The notes under the pieces: generated by a model
Seen by the model: the letters and a program-made list of their open reading frames with translations, nothing else
What the model was told of the DNA's origin: nothing
Database searches by the model: none
Shown: positions 32,730 through 40,621 of the stretch, in pieces
Position numbering within the stretch: position 1 is the stretch's first letter
Layout: each line of letters starts with the position of its first letter
Assembly (NCBI GenBank): GCA_038319025.1
Contig: JBBQCW010000021.1
Span: forward strand, 1-49,856
From: JBBQCW01 sp038319025
GTDB taxonomy: Bacteria > Actinomycetota > Thermoleophilia > Solirubrobacterales > Solirubrobacteraceae
Length of the DNA: 49,856 nt
Reading direction: 5' to 3'
Made by a program: the position numbers and the translations under genes

Positions 32730-32769
32730 ACATCGCGTTGCCAGCAGTGGCCCCGGGACACCGCTGGGA

Positions 32770-32775
32770 TACGGT
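32770..32775 (+). promoter_or_regulatory. -10-like box TACGGT, 8 nt before pyruvate kinase
   Basis: TACGGT precedes the ATG at 32784 by 8 nt. It fits TAnnnT and the spacing seen in other promoters here, but the match is weak. Confidence 0.3.
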
Positions 32776-32783
32776 GGACGGCA

Positions 32784-34193
32784 ATGCGCCGCACGAAGAT
32801 CGTCGCCACCATCGGCCCTGCCTCGCGTGACCCCGAGGTTCTCGTCCGCATGGTCGAGGCGGGGATGGATGTCGCGCGGTTGAACTTCTCGCACGGCACA
32901 TGGGCCGAGCACACCGAAACGGTGCAACTGCTGCGCACCGCGGCCGGCCGCGCCGGCCGGCCCGTTGCCATCCTGCAAGACCTTCCCGGACCCAAACTGC
33001 GCATCGGCCCGGTGCAGGACGGTCGCATCGATCTGGCTCGCGGCAGCACCGTGACCATCTCCTGTAACGACGAGGATGCGATCGGCGACGCGTCGAGGCT
33101 CTCCATCACCTGGAAGGGCCTGGCTGACGCAATCGAGCCCGGCGAGCAGCTCTATCTGGCCGACGGCGCGGTGCGCCTCGTCGCCACGGCGGTGCGCCCC
33201 GGCGACGGCGAGGTCGACTGCGAAGTGGAGATCGGTGGCTCCGTGGTCAGCCGCCAGGGGCTGAATATCCCCGGCCCGGCCGACGAGCTTCCGTCCGTCC
33301 CGGAGGAGGACCTGGCCCACCTCGCGGCGGGAATCGAGATGGGCGTCGACATGGTCGCCCTGTCTTTCGTGCGTCGCCCCGAAGACGTTGAACTTGTCCG
33401 CGAACACACCCGCGCTCCCCTGATCGCCAAGATCGAGAAGCCGCAGGCCGTTGAGCGCATGGAGGACATCCTGCGCGTCAGCGACTGCATCATGGTCGCG
33501 CGAGGGGACCTCGGCATCGAGCTCCCGCTGGAGCAGGTGCCGATGGTGCAGAAACGCCTGTTGCGCATGGCCGGGTCGATGGCGCGACCGTCGATCACCG
33601 CCACGCAGATGCTCGACTCGATGGTTACCGCAGCCCGCCCCACGCGCGCCGAGGTGGCCGATGTCGCCAACGCGATCCTCGACGGCACCGACGCGATCAT
33701 GCTCTCCCAGGAGACGGCGGTCGGCGCCTATCCGGTCGAGGCGATCGCGATGATGAACTCGATCGCGCTGACCACCGAGCGCGAGGCGCCGTACGAGCAG
33801 TGGAACGAGATCCGCGTGCGCCGCGACGCGCGCGATCCCAGCTACACCGTCGCCCACGCGGCCTGCGAAGCCGCTCGCGAGCTGCGCCTCGACGCGATCG
33901 TGGTGCCGACCCTTTCGGGTCGGAGCGCCCGGCTGGTCAGCGCCCACCGCCCGAACGTCCCGATCTATGCGCTCTCCCCCGGCAAGGAGACGGTTCGTCG
34001 CTGCGGGCTCATGTGGGGCGTACAGGCGTCCAGCCAGCGGCGCCACGAGGTGACCGAGGAGCTCATCGCGGACGCTGCGCGCCGCGTCGTCGAACTGGGC
34101 TGGTGTCGCCCGGGTATGCGCGTCGGCATCACCGCGGGGCTCCCCTCCGGCCGCCCCGGCACCACGAGCCTTTTCCAGGTCCAGGTGCTCTAG
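32784..34193 (+). CDS. pyk: Pyruvate kinase
   Basis: A 469-residue glycolytic enzyme converting phosphoenolpyruvate and ADP to pyruvate and ATP. It starts MRRTKIVATIGPASRDPEVL, followed by MDVARLNFSHGT and DLPGPKLRIG. The catalytic Lys segment is PLIAKIEKPQAVERM, the metal-binding segment MVARGDLGIELPLEQVPMVQK, then ITATQMLDSM and IMLSQETAVGAYPVEAI. A C-terminal domain (about 350-469) carries the allosteric region. No oddities. It is convergent with the TVP38 membrane gene, 4 bp between stops. Confidence 0.97.
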   Translation: MRRTKIVATIGPASRDPEVLVRMVEAGMDVARLNFSHGTWAEHTETVQLLRTAAGRAGRPVAILQDLPGPKLRIGPVQDGRIDLARGSTVTISCNDEDAIGDASRLSITWKGLADAIEPGEQLYLADGAVRLVATAVRPGDGEVDCEVEIGGSVVSRQGLNIPGPADELPSVPEEDLAHLAAGIEMGVDMVALSFVRRPEDVELVREHTRAPLIAKIEKPQAVERMEDILRVSDCIMVARGDLGIELPLEQVPMVQKRLLRMAGSMARPSITATQMLDSMVTAARPTRAEVADVANAILDGTDAIMLSQETAVGAYPVEAIAMMNSIALTTEREAPYEQWNEIRVRRDARDPSYTVAHAACEAARELRLDAIVVPTLSGRSARLVSAHRPNVPIYALSPGKETVRRCGLMWGVQASSQRRHEVTEELIADAARRVVELGWCRPGMRVGITAGLPSGRPGTTSLFQVQVL

Positions 34194-34197
34194 CGGG

Positions 34198-34848
34198 TCA
34201 TCCCTCAGCGGGCTCGCCCGCCCGCAGATCCCGTCGCAACAGCCAGGCCCCGAAGATCGCCATCCCCACCAGTATTCCGACGGCCACCAGCGTCACGGGC
34301 TTGGAGAAGTCGCCGAAGTTACCGCCCAATGCGGTGTAGGCGAATGCGCGCGGTGCACAGCCGATCGCCGTGGCCAGCGCGAACGTGCCGAGCGGCACCG
34401 GCGTGAGACCGGCCGCGTAGTTGACGACGCTGTACGGCATGCCTGGGGCGATCCGGGCCAGGAGCACCGCGGTGAACCCGCGCGTACCGACCCACAGGCG
34501 GAAGCCCTGCACGCGAGGTCCGGCGAGTTCCTCGACCGCGTCGTGCGCCCACCACCGCGCGATGCCGAACGCCAGGCACGCGCCAAGCGTGGCGCTGAGG
34601 ATGGAGATCGGTGTCCCCGCGATCGTCCCGAACAGCAGGCCGCTCGCACCGGCCAGCAGCGGCCCGGGAAACATGCACACCGTCAAGAACGAGGAGAACG
34701 CTACGAACACCACTGGCGCGGCCCAGCCCGCGCCCTTGACGTCGTCACGGATCGTGTGGACGCTGAAAGAGCCGCTCGTCAACAGCACCAGAAAGGCGGT
34801 GGCGATGCCGCCGGCCAGGATCGCGATCCGCAGCCGCGGGCCGAACAT
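34198..34848 (-). CDS. TVP38/TMEM64 (VTT-domain) membrane protein
   Basis: A 216-residue inner-membrane protein of the DedA/VTT group. It starts MFGPRLRIAILAGG with a TM helix, then FSSFLTVCMFPGPLLAGASGLLFGTIAGTPISILSATLGACLAFGIARWW, which is the VTT signature (FPG-x-x-L-x-x-x-x-G). It has two re-entrant helices and three to four TM helices. The family is implicated in lipid or SNARE-like membrane function. ATG 34848 is preferred, since longer frames run into the preceding MBL gene and lack hydrophobicity. It is the second gene of a minus-strand run with the glyoxalase-II-like MBL. Confidence 0.9.
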   Translation of the reverse strand: MFGPRLRIAILAGGIATAFLVLLTSGSFSVHTIRDDVKGAGWAAPVVFVAFSSFLTVCMFPGPLLAGASGLLFGTIAGTPISILSATLGACLAFGIARWWAHDAVEELAGPRVQGFRLWVGTRGFTAVLLARIAPGMPYSVVNYAAGLTPVPLGTFALATAIGCAPRAFAYTALGGNFGDFSKPVTLVAVGILVGMAIFGAWLLRRDLRAGEPAEG

Positions 34849-34876
34849 CGGGCGCCCCACCTGCCGCCGCTGCCGG

Positions 34877-35617
34877 TTAGGACGTGCGCTCGACCTGCGA
34901 GCCCGGGACGATGTCGTCGGCGCCGTCCGGCCAGCGGACCCACGCCTTATGTCCACCGTCGTAGTCGTCGCCCAGGAGCACCAGCGTCGCGGGTTCGCCG
35001 AGCGCCGTGCAGGGCTCGCTGCCCTCAGGATCCAGGCCGCGCCAGACGCGGATGAAGGCGTTGTTCTCCCATTCCTTGGCCACCGTGGTCGGCTCGGTGT
35101 GGCCCGGGCGGATGACCGTCACGGGCGGCAGCGCCATGAGGCCGTCCATGATTGAGGAGCGCAGGTCGGCGTAGGTGGTGTGGCCGGGGGCGCGAACGCC
35201 TCCGACGGAGTTCTCGAACAGCGTGTCCCCCGTGAAGACATTGCCCTCGACGATCAGCGCGAGCATGCCCGCGGTGTGGCCGGGGATATGGAGCGTCGTC
35301 ACTTCCAGGCCGCCGACCGTCAGGGTGTCGCCGGCGTCCATGGTCCCGGTGGTGCCGTCCACCAAGTCCTCTTCGAGGGGGTGGATGAGCACTTCCAGCG
35401 CCGGCCATTTCGCGGTCAGATCGGGGAGTTCGCAGACGTGGTCGTAGTGGTGATGAGTGAGCAAGACGTGCGTCGGTGTGATGCCGAGGCGGTCCGCTGC
35501 CTCGATCAGAGGCGCGACCGGCCCGCCGGCGTCCACGAAGAACCCCCCGCCGGCCTCGTCGCCGACGAGGTAGGTGTTCGACAGGAACTGGGGGTGCATG
35601 GAACGCTCGATGACCAT
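34877..35617 (-). CDS. Glyoxalase II-like MBL-fold hydrolase
   Basis: A 246-residue hydrolase starting MVIERSMHPQFLSNTYLVGDE. The metal motif is THHHYDH (His 55, His 57, Asp 59, His 60). VTTLHIPGHTAGMLALIVEGNVFTGDTLFENSVGG supplies further ligands, and TVIRPGHTEPTTVAKE the last. The fold and length match hydroxyacylglutathione hydrolase-type enzymes, which take the product of glyoxalase I; a glyoxalase I gene lies nearby on the other side of the DUF559 gene. The ATG at 35617 starts 26 bp after the preceding stop. The substrate in a non-glutathione bacterium could be a mycothiol or CoA thioester. Confidence 0.9.
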   Translation of the reverse strand: MVIERSMHPQFLSNTYLVGDEAGGGFFVDAGGPVAPLIEAADRLGITPTHVLLTHHHYDHVCELPDLTAKWPALEVLIHPLEEDLVDGTTGTMDAGDTLTVGGLEVTTLHIPGHTAGMLALIVEGNVFTGDTLFENSVGGVRAPGHTTYADLRSSIMDGLMALPPVTVIRPGHTEPTTVAKEWENNAFIRVWRGLDPEGSEPCTALGEPATLVLLGDDYDGGHKAWVRWPDGADDIVPGSQVERTS

Positions 35618-35643
35618 GCACACAGCTTGGCAGGCGGTGAGCG

Positions 35644-36549
35644 TCACCGGCTCGAGCATTCGACGAGCGCATCGAGCACCCGCGCCGCTGTGTCGGCCTG
35701 CATGTAGACCACCTCATGCCAGCGCAGCCGCAGGACGGTCAGGCCTTGAGCTGTGAGAGCCGCGTCCTTGCGCTCGTCCCGCTCACGCTTGGCCAGCGAC
35801 TGGTGAAAGCGCCCGCCGTCGGTTTCCACCACCAAATGGTGCTCGCGCCAGAGGAAGTCCGGGCGCCACGGCCCGATCCTCCCGTTCACCAGGGGGCGCG
35901 GGATGTGCTGGTCCGCGCACAGGCGCAGAAACCGGAGCTCCATCGGCGAGCGCACCCCGGTGGGGTCGACAGCGCCCATGAGTAGGGCGCGCATCGCGGC
36001 GGTACCGCGGCGTCGGGAGCGCTTTTCGATCGCCCGCACCATCGTGAGGGGATGCAGTTGGTGGATCACCTGCGCCTCCTCGAAGGCGACGGCTAGCGTG
36101 TCGGCGTCGACCGTGGCGGCCAGGTCAAGCAGTGTCCGGGGCAAGCTGGTGACGCCGATACCCGAGCGGCGTTTTGTGTCGGCGGCCGGCAGCGCCGCTC
36201 TGTGGACGGTGATTCCGTCGCGGGCCACGTGGCCGGCGGTGCGGGGCACGGCTACGTGAAGGCCGCGCGAGGGTGGGAGCAGCTCCCACAGCTCGGCGGC
36301 GGCCCGATGGCTCAGCACCGCGCCGTCGCTGAGCGCGAGCACCGCCGCCATCCAACGACGCTCACGCGTCCGTTGCAGGTGACCAAGGGCGTACACGCCG
36401 CGGTGGAGTGGGATGAGCGCGCCGGCGACGAGGCGGTGGTTGATCTGGTCGCGCGTCAGACCTGCGTGCCGCAACTGGTCCCGCGTCACGCATCCATGTT
36501 GGTGCGAAGCAAGGTCCGCGATTTCACGAGAGTCAGCCAGACCGGTCAT
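35644..36549 (-). CDS. AbiEi-like N-terminal domain fused to DUF559 (Vsr/PD-D/ExK) nuclease-like domain
   Basis: A 301-residue protein. The N-terminal part is a winged-helix like that of AbiEi-type antitoxins (VTRDQLRHAGLTRDQINHRLVAGALIPLHRGVYALG, about 18-53). The C-terminal DUF559 domain has the PD-(D/E)xK-type acidic set PDFLWREHHLVVETDGG (Asp 231, Glu 242, Asp 244), then LTVLRLRWHEV. No partner toxin is next to it. ATG 36549 is chosen, since sequence further upstream is hairpin repeat. Its start codon lies in the loop of the first repeat (36518-36580) and codons about 6-10 (SREIA) come from the repeat arm. Family is clear; activity is unproven. Confidence 0.85.
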   Translation of the reverse strand: MTGLADSREIADLASHQHGCVTRDQLRHAGLTRDQINHRLVAGALIPLHRGVYALGHLQRTRERRWMAAVLALSDGAVLSHRAAAELWELLPPSRGLHVAVPRTAGHVARDGITVHRAALPAADTKRRSGIGVTSLPRTLLDLAATVDADTLAVAFEEAQVIHQLHPLTMVRAIEKRSRRRGTAAMRALLMGAVDPTGVRSPMELRFLRLCADQHIPRPLVNGRIGPWRPDFLWREHHLVVETDGGRFHQSLAKRERDERKDAALTAQGLTVLRLRWHEVVYMQADTAARVLDALVECSSR

Positions 36550-36580
36550 CTGCCTACTTAGGTGACGCTCGTGAAATCGC
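36518..36580. repeat. Hairpin repeat unit 1 (overlaps DUF559 start)
   Basis: GCGATTTCACGAG (36518-36530) and its exact reverse complement CTCGTGAAATCGC (36568-36580) form a 13-bp stem; inside it GTCA and TGAC pair again. The DUF559 start codon (36547-36549) is in the loop. Confidence 0.7.
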
Positions 36581-36639
36581 ACCCCCTGCGTGCACCGTCG
36601 ACGGCCGCGGCGGGTCGCCGGCCGCGGGACGGCCCGGCC

Positions 36640-36716
36640 CCGACGATCCGACGATCCGACGATCCGACGAGAGTCACCTTGATCGGCCTGTCGACTGCTT
36701 GGGTGACATTCGCGAG
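36640..36716. repeat. Hairpin repeat unit 2 with four tandem 8-mers in its left arm
   Basis: CCGACGAT is repeated three times and then once as CCGACGAG (36640-36671), running into GAGAGTCACC (36669-36678). The right half GGGTGACATTCGCGAG (36701-36716) is the degenerate partner. It is a member of the same family as units 1 and 3. Confidence 0.6.
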
Positions 36717-36731
36717 CCCACGCACCGGCGA

Positions 36732-36792
36732 CGATCGCACGAAGGTCACCTCGACCGGCCACCGGCCTGCGTAGGTGACACTCGTGGAATCG
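36732..36792. repeat. Hairpin repeat unit 3
   Basis: CGATCGCACGAAGGTCACC (36732-36750) pairs imperfectly with GGTGACACTCGTGGAATCG (36774-36792), with an inner GGCC-acc-GGCC hairpin. The unit shares the core AGTCACC / TAGGTGAC with units 1 and 2. Confidence 0.65.
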
Positions 36793-36848
36793 TGAACCGC
36801 CGGCCCCGCCGCAAGCACCCGCGCCACCGCGGGCCTGGCGCCACGCGG

Positions 36849-36854
36849 TAGGTT
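36849..36854 (+). promoter_or_regulatory. -10-like box TAGGTT, 6 nt before the glyoxalase start
   Basis: TAGGTT precedes ATG 36861 by 6 nt, consistent with a leaderless transcript. Confidence 0.4.
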
Positions 36855-36860
36855 CCCCGC

Positions 36861-37235
36861 ATGCCTGCGCTCATCCACACCTGCTACCGCATTGGCGACA
36901 TCGATCGGTCGGTCGCCTTCTACGAAGCGCTCGGTTTCGCCGAGATCGGCCGAATGCCGATCCGTGAGGAGGCCATCAACGTTTTCATGGGCCTCCCGGA
37001 CGACGGGGCCCGCCTGGAGCTGACGTACAACCACGGCGTCGACAGCTACGAGCTGGGCACCGGGTACAACCACATCGCGATCACCGCCGACGACCTCGAC
37101 GTGACGCTGGCCAAACTCGCTGAGCAGGGCATCACCGCCGAGAAGCCGCCGTACAGCATCCGAGAAGGTGGCAGCCGGCTGTGCTTCGTGCGCGATCCGG
37201 ACGGATACCGGATCGAGCTCATCGAGATGGCCTAG
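36861..37235 (+). CDS. gloA: Lactoylglutathione lyase-type glyoxalase I (VOC family)
   Basis: A 124-residue VOC-fold enzyme starting MPALIHTCYRIGDIDRSVAFYEALGF. Likely metal ligands are His 6, Glu 53 (ARLELTYNH), His 71 (YNHIAIT) and Glu 119 (YRIELIE), the classic set of glyoxalase I, which detoxifies methylglyoxal. The conserved CFVRDPDGYRIELIE end is intact. In Actinobacteria the thiol may be mycothiol rather than glutathione. It starts just after the hairpin repeats and is followed 6 bp later by ppx. Confidence 0.9.
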   Translation: MPALIHTCYRIGDIDRSVAFYEALGFAEIGRMPIREEAINVFMGLPDDGARLELTYNHGVDSYELGTGYNHIAITADDLDVTLAKLAEQGITAEKPPYSIREGGSRLCFVRDPDGYRIELIEMA

Positions 37236-37241
37236 TACCTG

Positions 37242-38768
37242 ATGGCCGGCGAGTCGCGCACAGCGGTCGTCGACCTCGGCTCCAACTCGTTCCGGCTCGT
37301 CGTGTTTGCGGCCGGTGACGGCTGGTGGCGGCGCACCGACGAGATCTACGAGCCGGTGCGAATCGGCGAGGGGCTGGGCGCCAGCGGCGAGTTGGGTGAG
37401 GAACCGATGGAGCGGGCGCTGCGGACCATCGACGTGTTCACGCACTTCTGCGCGGCGACCGGGATCGCCGCGGCCGACGTGGAAGCCGTGGCCACCAGCG
37501 CTATCCGTGAGGCCACCAACGGGCCTGCGTTCGTCGAGCGCGCGCGGGCCGCGTCAGGGCTGGACATCCGCGTGATCTCCCGGGAGGAGGAGGCGCGGCT
37601 GGGCTACCTGGCCGCCGTCAACTCGACCACCCTCAACGACGGCATCGTGCTCGACCTCGGCGGCGGGTCGTTGCAACTCGTGCGCACCGAAGACCGCCAC
37701 GCCACTGCGCTGGAATCCTGGCGCCTGGGGGCGGTCCGGATGACGGAGCGCTTCCTCGCCGACGGCGAACCCGCGTCCAGGAAGGACCTGGACAAGCTGA
37801 GCGCCCACGTGGCGACAAAGCTCGAGCGCGCCGACTGGTTGCCCGACGCCGGGCGGCGTCTGATCGGCATCGGCGGAACGATCCGCAACTTGGCGACGGC
37901 GACCTGCCGCGCCGCGGGCCTGCCGGCGATCGGCGTGCAGGGGCATGTCATCACGCTCGACGCACTGGACGATGTGATCGAGCGCCTCGCCGCTCTCCCG
38001 GCCCACGAGCGCGGCTCCGTGAGCGGGATCAAGCCTGCCCGCGCGGACATCGTGCTGGCCGGGGCGGTAACGGTGCGCACCATGATCGCCCAGGCCGGAT
38101 TGGAAGGCATGGAGACGACGGAGGCGGGCCTGCGCGAGGGCATGTTTTTCGACCGCCATCTGAAGGGTGACCCACCCCTGTTCGACGACGTCCGGGTGGC
38201 CAGCGTGCGCAACCTCGCTGTGCAGTACCGCGTGGATCCGAAGCACACGCGCCACGTCGCCCAGCTCGCGCTCGGCCTGTTTGACGACCTCGCCGAGGCG
38301 CGGCTGCACGGCGGGGACCCCGTCGAGCGGGAGCTCCTCTGGGCGGCGGCGATGCTGCACGACATCGGTGTTGCCGTGGACTACGACGACCACCACAAGC
38401 ACACCCGATATCTGATCCTCAATGCCGGCCTGCCGGGTTACTCTCCCAGCGAGGTCGCGCTGATCGCGCAAGCCACGCGCTACCACCGCAAGGGCATGCC
38501 CGACCCGGGCTTTCTGAGCTCGCTGTTCGACGACGAAGCCCGTGCGCGCCTGCTGCGCCTGTCGACCTTGCTGCGCCTGGGCGAGGACCTGGAGCGCAGC
38601 CGCGATCAACTGGTGCGCACCGTCAACGTGACCGTCGACGACCACGACGTGACGCTCACCCTGGCCGTCGACGGGCCGGGCGACGCGAGCGTGCCGCGGT
38701 GGGCGGCCCGCCGCGAGGTAGAGCTGTTCGCGCTCGCCTTTGACGGCGCGCGCATGACCGTCAACTGA
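37242..38768 (+). CDS. ppx: Exopolyphosphatase / Ppx-GppA phosphatase with HD-like C-terminus
   Basis: A 508-residue enzyme hydrolysing polyphosphate or (p)ppGpp. The ASKHA fold opens with TAVVDLGSNSFRLVVF (Asp 11) and has LDLGGGSLQL for phosphate binding; SGIKPARADIVLAGAVTVRTM follows. The C-terminal about 190 residues hold an HD-type helical domain (LLWAAAMLHDIGVAVDYDDHHKHTRYLILNAG), as in the long Ppx/GppA forms. Whether it prefers polyphosphate or pppGpp is not clear from sequence. It begins 6 bp after gloA, so the two are probably cotranscribed. It is convergent with the 110-residue hypothetical gene (4 bp). Confidence 0.93.
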   Translation: MAGESRTAVVDLGSNSFRLVVFAAGDGWWRRTDEIYEPVRIGEGLGASGELGEEPMERALRTIDVFTHFCAATGIAAADVEAVATSAIREATNGPAFVERARAASGLDIRVISREEEARLGYLAAVNSTTLNDGIVLDLGGGSLQLVRTEDRHATALESWRLGAVRMTERFLADGEPASRKDLDKLSAHVATKLERADWLPDAGRRLIGIGGTIRNLATATCRAAGLPAIGVQGHVITLDALDDVIERLAALPAHERGSVSGIKPARADIVLAGAVTVRTMIAQAGLEGMETTEAGLREGMFFDRHLKGDPPLFDDVRVASVRNLAVQYRVDPKHTRHVAQLALGLFDDLAEARLHGGDPVERELLWAAAMLHDIGVAVDYDDHHKHTRYLILNAGLPGYSPSEVALIAQATRYHRKGMPDPGFLSSLFDDEARARLLRLSTLLRLGEDLERSRDQLVRTVNVTVDDHDVTLTLAVDGPGDASVPRWAARREVELFALAFDGARMTVN

Positions 38769-38772
38769 GCGG

Positions 38773-39105
38773 CTAAGCGGTCGGGTCGCCCGGGCGCCCG
38801 CCGGGGAACGCCGGAATCGGAACCATCAGCGGCTCGACGGGGGAGCCGATGACCTCGGTCTCCTCAATCTCCAACTCCGGCGGCTCCATGCCGTCGCAGA
38901 TCAGGCGGAAGGCGCCGGTGCCGATCTTAGGGTCGCCTTCGAGGAGCAGCCCGGCGATCGAATCGCCCTCTTCCCAACCCATGCGCTCGATCTCGAACGG
39001 GTTCATCCGCACGGAGTGCGGCGGGAACGGGCAGTCACGGTTGTGCTGCGCCTTGGCTTTGCTGATCGCCTCGAAATTGCGGGCCTCGGGGTTGCGCTTA
39101 GCCAT
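38773..39105 (-). CDS. Hypothetical protein, 110 residues
   Basis: Starts MAKRNPEARNFEAISKAKAQ at 39105 and lacks signal or membrane segments. A helical start is followed by a Pro-rich, acidic part ending GRPGDPTA. A hydrophilic cytosolic protein of unknown function. It lies 13 bp after the MFS transporter gene, so it may be part of that operon. Frames further upstream overlap the MFS 3' end and are not used. Confidence 0.6.
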   Translation of the reverse strand: MAKRNPEARNFEAISKAKAQHNRDCPFPPHSVRMNPFEIERMGWEEGDSIAGLLLEGDPKIGTGAFRLICDGMEPPELEIEETEVIGSPVEPLMVPIPAFPGGRPGDPTA

Positions 39106-39118
39106 GGGCCGGATGATG

Positions 39119-40585
39119 TCAGGCGGCCACCTGCTGCGCATCTGAAGCCACGTGCTCTCGCGCCGGCGCCGGCGCCTGCGCGGGACGCACCCGCCCGGGG
39201 ACGAACAGCGCGGCGATCCCGCCAAGCACGAGCACCGCGGCACCCACGGGCAGCGCAGCCGTGAGTCCGTCGACGTAATCCTGCGGCGTGCCGTAGCCGC
39301 CGGCCGCCGAGAAGACCCCCGCCAGCACGGCCACGCCCATCACGCCACCGATCTCCCGGAACGTGTTGGTGGCCCCGGAGGCCTGCCCTGCCTCCTCGTC
39401 GCGGACGGAGGACAGCACGGCGTTTGCGGCCGGTGCGAACACCAGGCCCATGCCGACCCCGCCCAGGACGAGCGGCAGGATCTGCTCGGAGTACGGAAGG
39501 TCGACGGTGGCGATCGAGGCGAACAGCCCGACCCCGGCCGCCTGCAGGAACAGGCCGGCGGCCATCAGCGGCCGGGCCCCGATCCGGTCAGAGAGGACCC
39601 CGGCGATCGGCGCGACGATCATCGGCATCCCCGTCCACGGCAAGGTGCGGATGCCGGCTTCGAGCGGCGAGTAGCCCTGTACCACTTGCAGGTATTGCGA
39701 CAGGAAGAAGATCGAGCCGAAGACGCCGAAGAACATGGCGAACGACACGATGCTCGTGGCCGAGAACGCCCGGCTGCGGAAGAAGTGCAGCGGAAGCATA
39801 GGCTCGGGCGCCCGCGCCTCCCAGCGTAGGAAGGCGGCCAGCAGCACCAGCCCGACGGCGATCAGAGAGATGATGATCGTGCTCGTCCAGCCCAGGGCAT
39901 TGGCGCGTACGATCGCGAAGACGAGGGCGAACAGGCCTGCCCCCGCCAGGCCAACGCCCCGCAAGTCCAGCCGGGCGTTGGGGCCACGGCTCTCTACGAG
40001 TCGGCGCGCGGCGAGCGGCGCCAGGACGAGGCCGATGGGGACGTTGACCCAGAAGATCCAGTGCCAGGAGATGCCCTGCGCGATGGCGCCGCCGACCACC
40101 GGGCCGAGCGCGACGCCGAGGCCGCTGATGGCCGACCACAGGCCAATGGCGAGGCCGCGCGATCCCGCCGGGACGGCCTCGGACAGCAGCGTCAGGGTGA
40201 GGGGCGTCACCATCGCGGCGCCCAGTCCTTGGACCGCCCGAGCGATGATGAGCGCGTTGGAGGTGGGGGCGAGAGCCGCGGCCGCGGAGCCCGCCGTGAA
40301 CACGGCGATGCCGATCACGAACATGCGTCGGCGCCCGAAACGGTCACCCAGTGCTGCTCCCGTGAGCAGGAAGACGGCGTAGGACAGCGTGTAGGCGTTG
40401 ACCGTCCATTCGAGCGACTCGAGCGAAGACCCGAGGCTGGTGCGGATCGACGGGAGCGCGGTGGACACGACCAGGTTGTCGAGCGTCACCATGAACAGTG
40501 CGATCGAGACGATCAGGAAGGTGACGAGCGGGAACTTGGTGTGTGATTGCTTACTCACATCAACGGCGCGGCTATCGGTGCTCAT
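39119..40585 (-). CDS. MFS drug-efflux transporter (DHA2/EmrB-QacA type)
   Basis: A 488-residue 14-helix proton-driven exporter. Helix 1 shows FMVTLDNLVVSTALPSI, the D-x-x-x-x-x-x-ALP motif of DHA2 pumps. GDRFGRRRMFVIG is motif A. GLGVALGPVVGGAI and WHWIFWVNVPIG are motif C and the family's W-W-IFWVNVPIG. It expels toxic compounds; the exact substrate is unknown. A TetR gene lies 36 bp upstream with the same direction, so the regulator and pump form one operon under the promoter and operator at 41204-41240. Confidence 0.95.
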   Translation of the reverse strand: MSTDSRAVDVSKQSHTKFPLVTFLIVSIALFMVTLDNLVVSTALPSIRTSLGSSLESLEWTVNAYTLSYAVFLLTGAALGDRFGRRRMFVIGIAVFTAGSAAAALAPTSNALIIARAVQGLGAAMVTPLTLTLLSEAVPAGSRGLAIGLWSAISGLGVALGPVVGGAIAQGISWHWIFWVNVPIGLVLAPLAARRLVESRGPNARLDLRGVGLAGAGLFALVFAIVRANALGWTSTIIISLIAVGLVLLAAFLRWEARAPEPMLPLHFFRSRAFSATSIVSFAMFFGVFGSIFFLSQYLQVVQGYSPLEAGIRTLPWTGMPMIVAPIAGVLSDRIGARPLMAAGLFLQAAGVGLFASIATVDLPYSEQILPLVLGGVGMGLVFAPAANAVLSSVRDEEAGQASGATNTFREIGGVMGVAVLAGVFSAAGGYGTPQDYVDGLTAALPVGAAVLVLGGIAALFVPGRVRPAQAPAPAREHVASDAQQVAA

Positions 40586-40621
40586 TACGGTTTTTCCTGG
40601 CGGGTGGGTCGGTGGTGAACG

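Larger units (their letters stand above)
36550..36860. other. Gene-free region made of hairpin repeats and GC-rich spacer
   Basis: About 310 bp between the DUF559 start and gloA carry the rest of repeat unit 1, the tandem 8-mers, units 2 and 3, a GC-rich spacer (36590-36640) and the gloA -10-like box. I see no gene in it; a longer upstream frame for DUF559 would run through the repeats and is rejected. Confidence 0.6.

Noticed and set aside
36590..36640. GC-rich block before the tandem 8-mers as a possible structured RNA.
   Set aside because: Only generic GC self-complementarity is visible; no conserved RNA motif recognised.
36550..36762. N-terminal extension of the DUF559 protein by 71 codons.
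   Set aside because: The extension runs through hairpin repeats and is Arg-rich with no similarity to the domain; the ATG at 36549 fits the family start.
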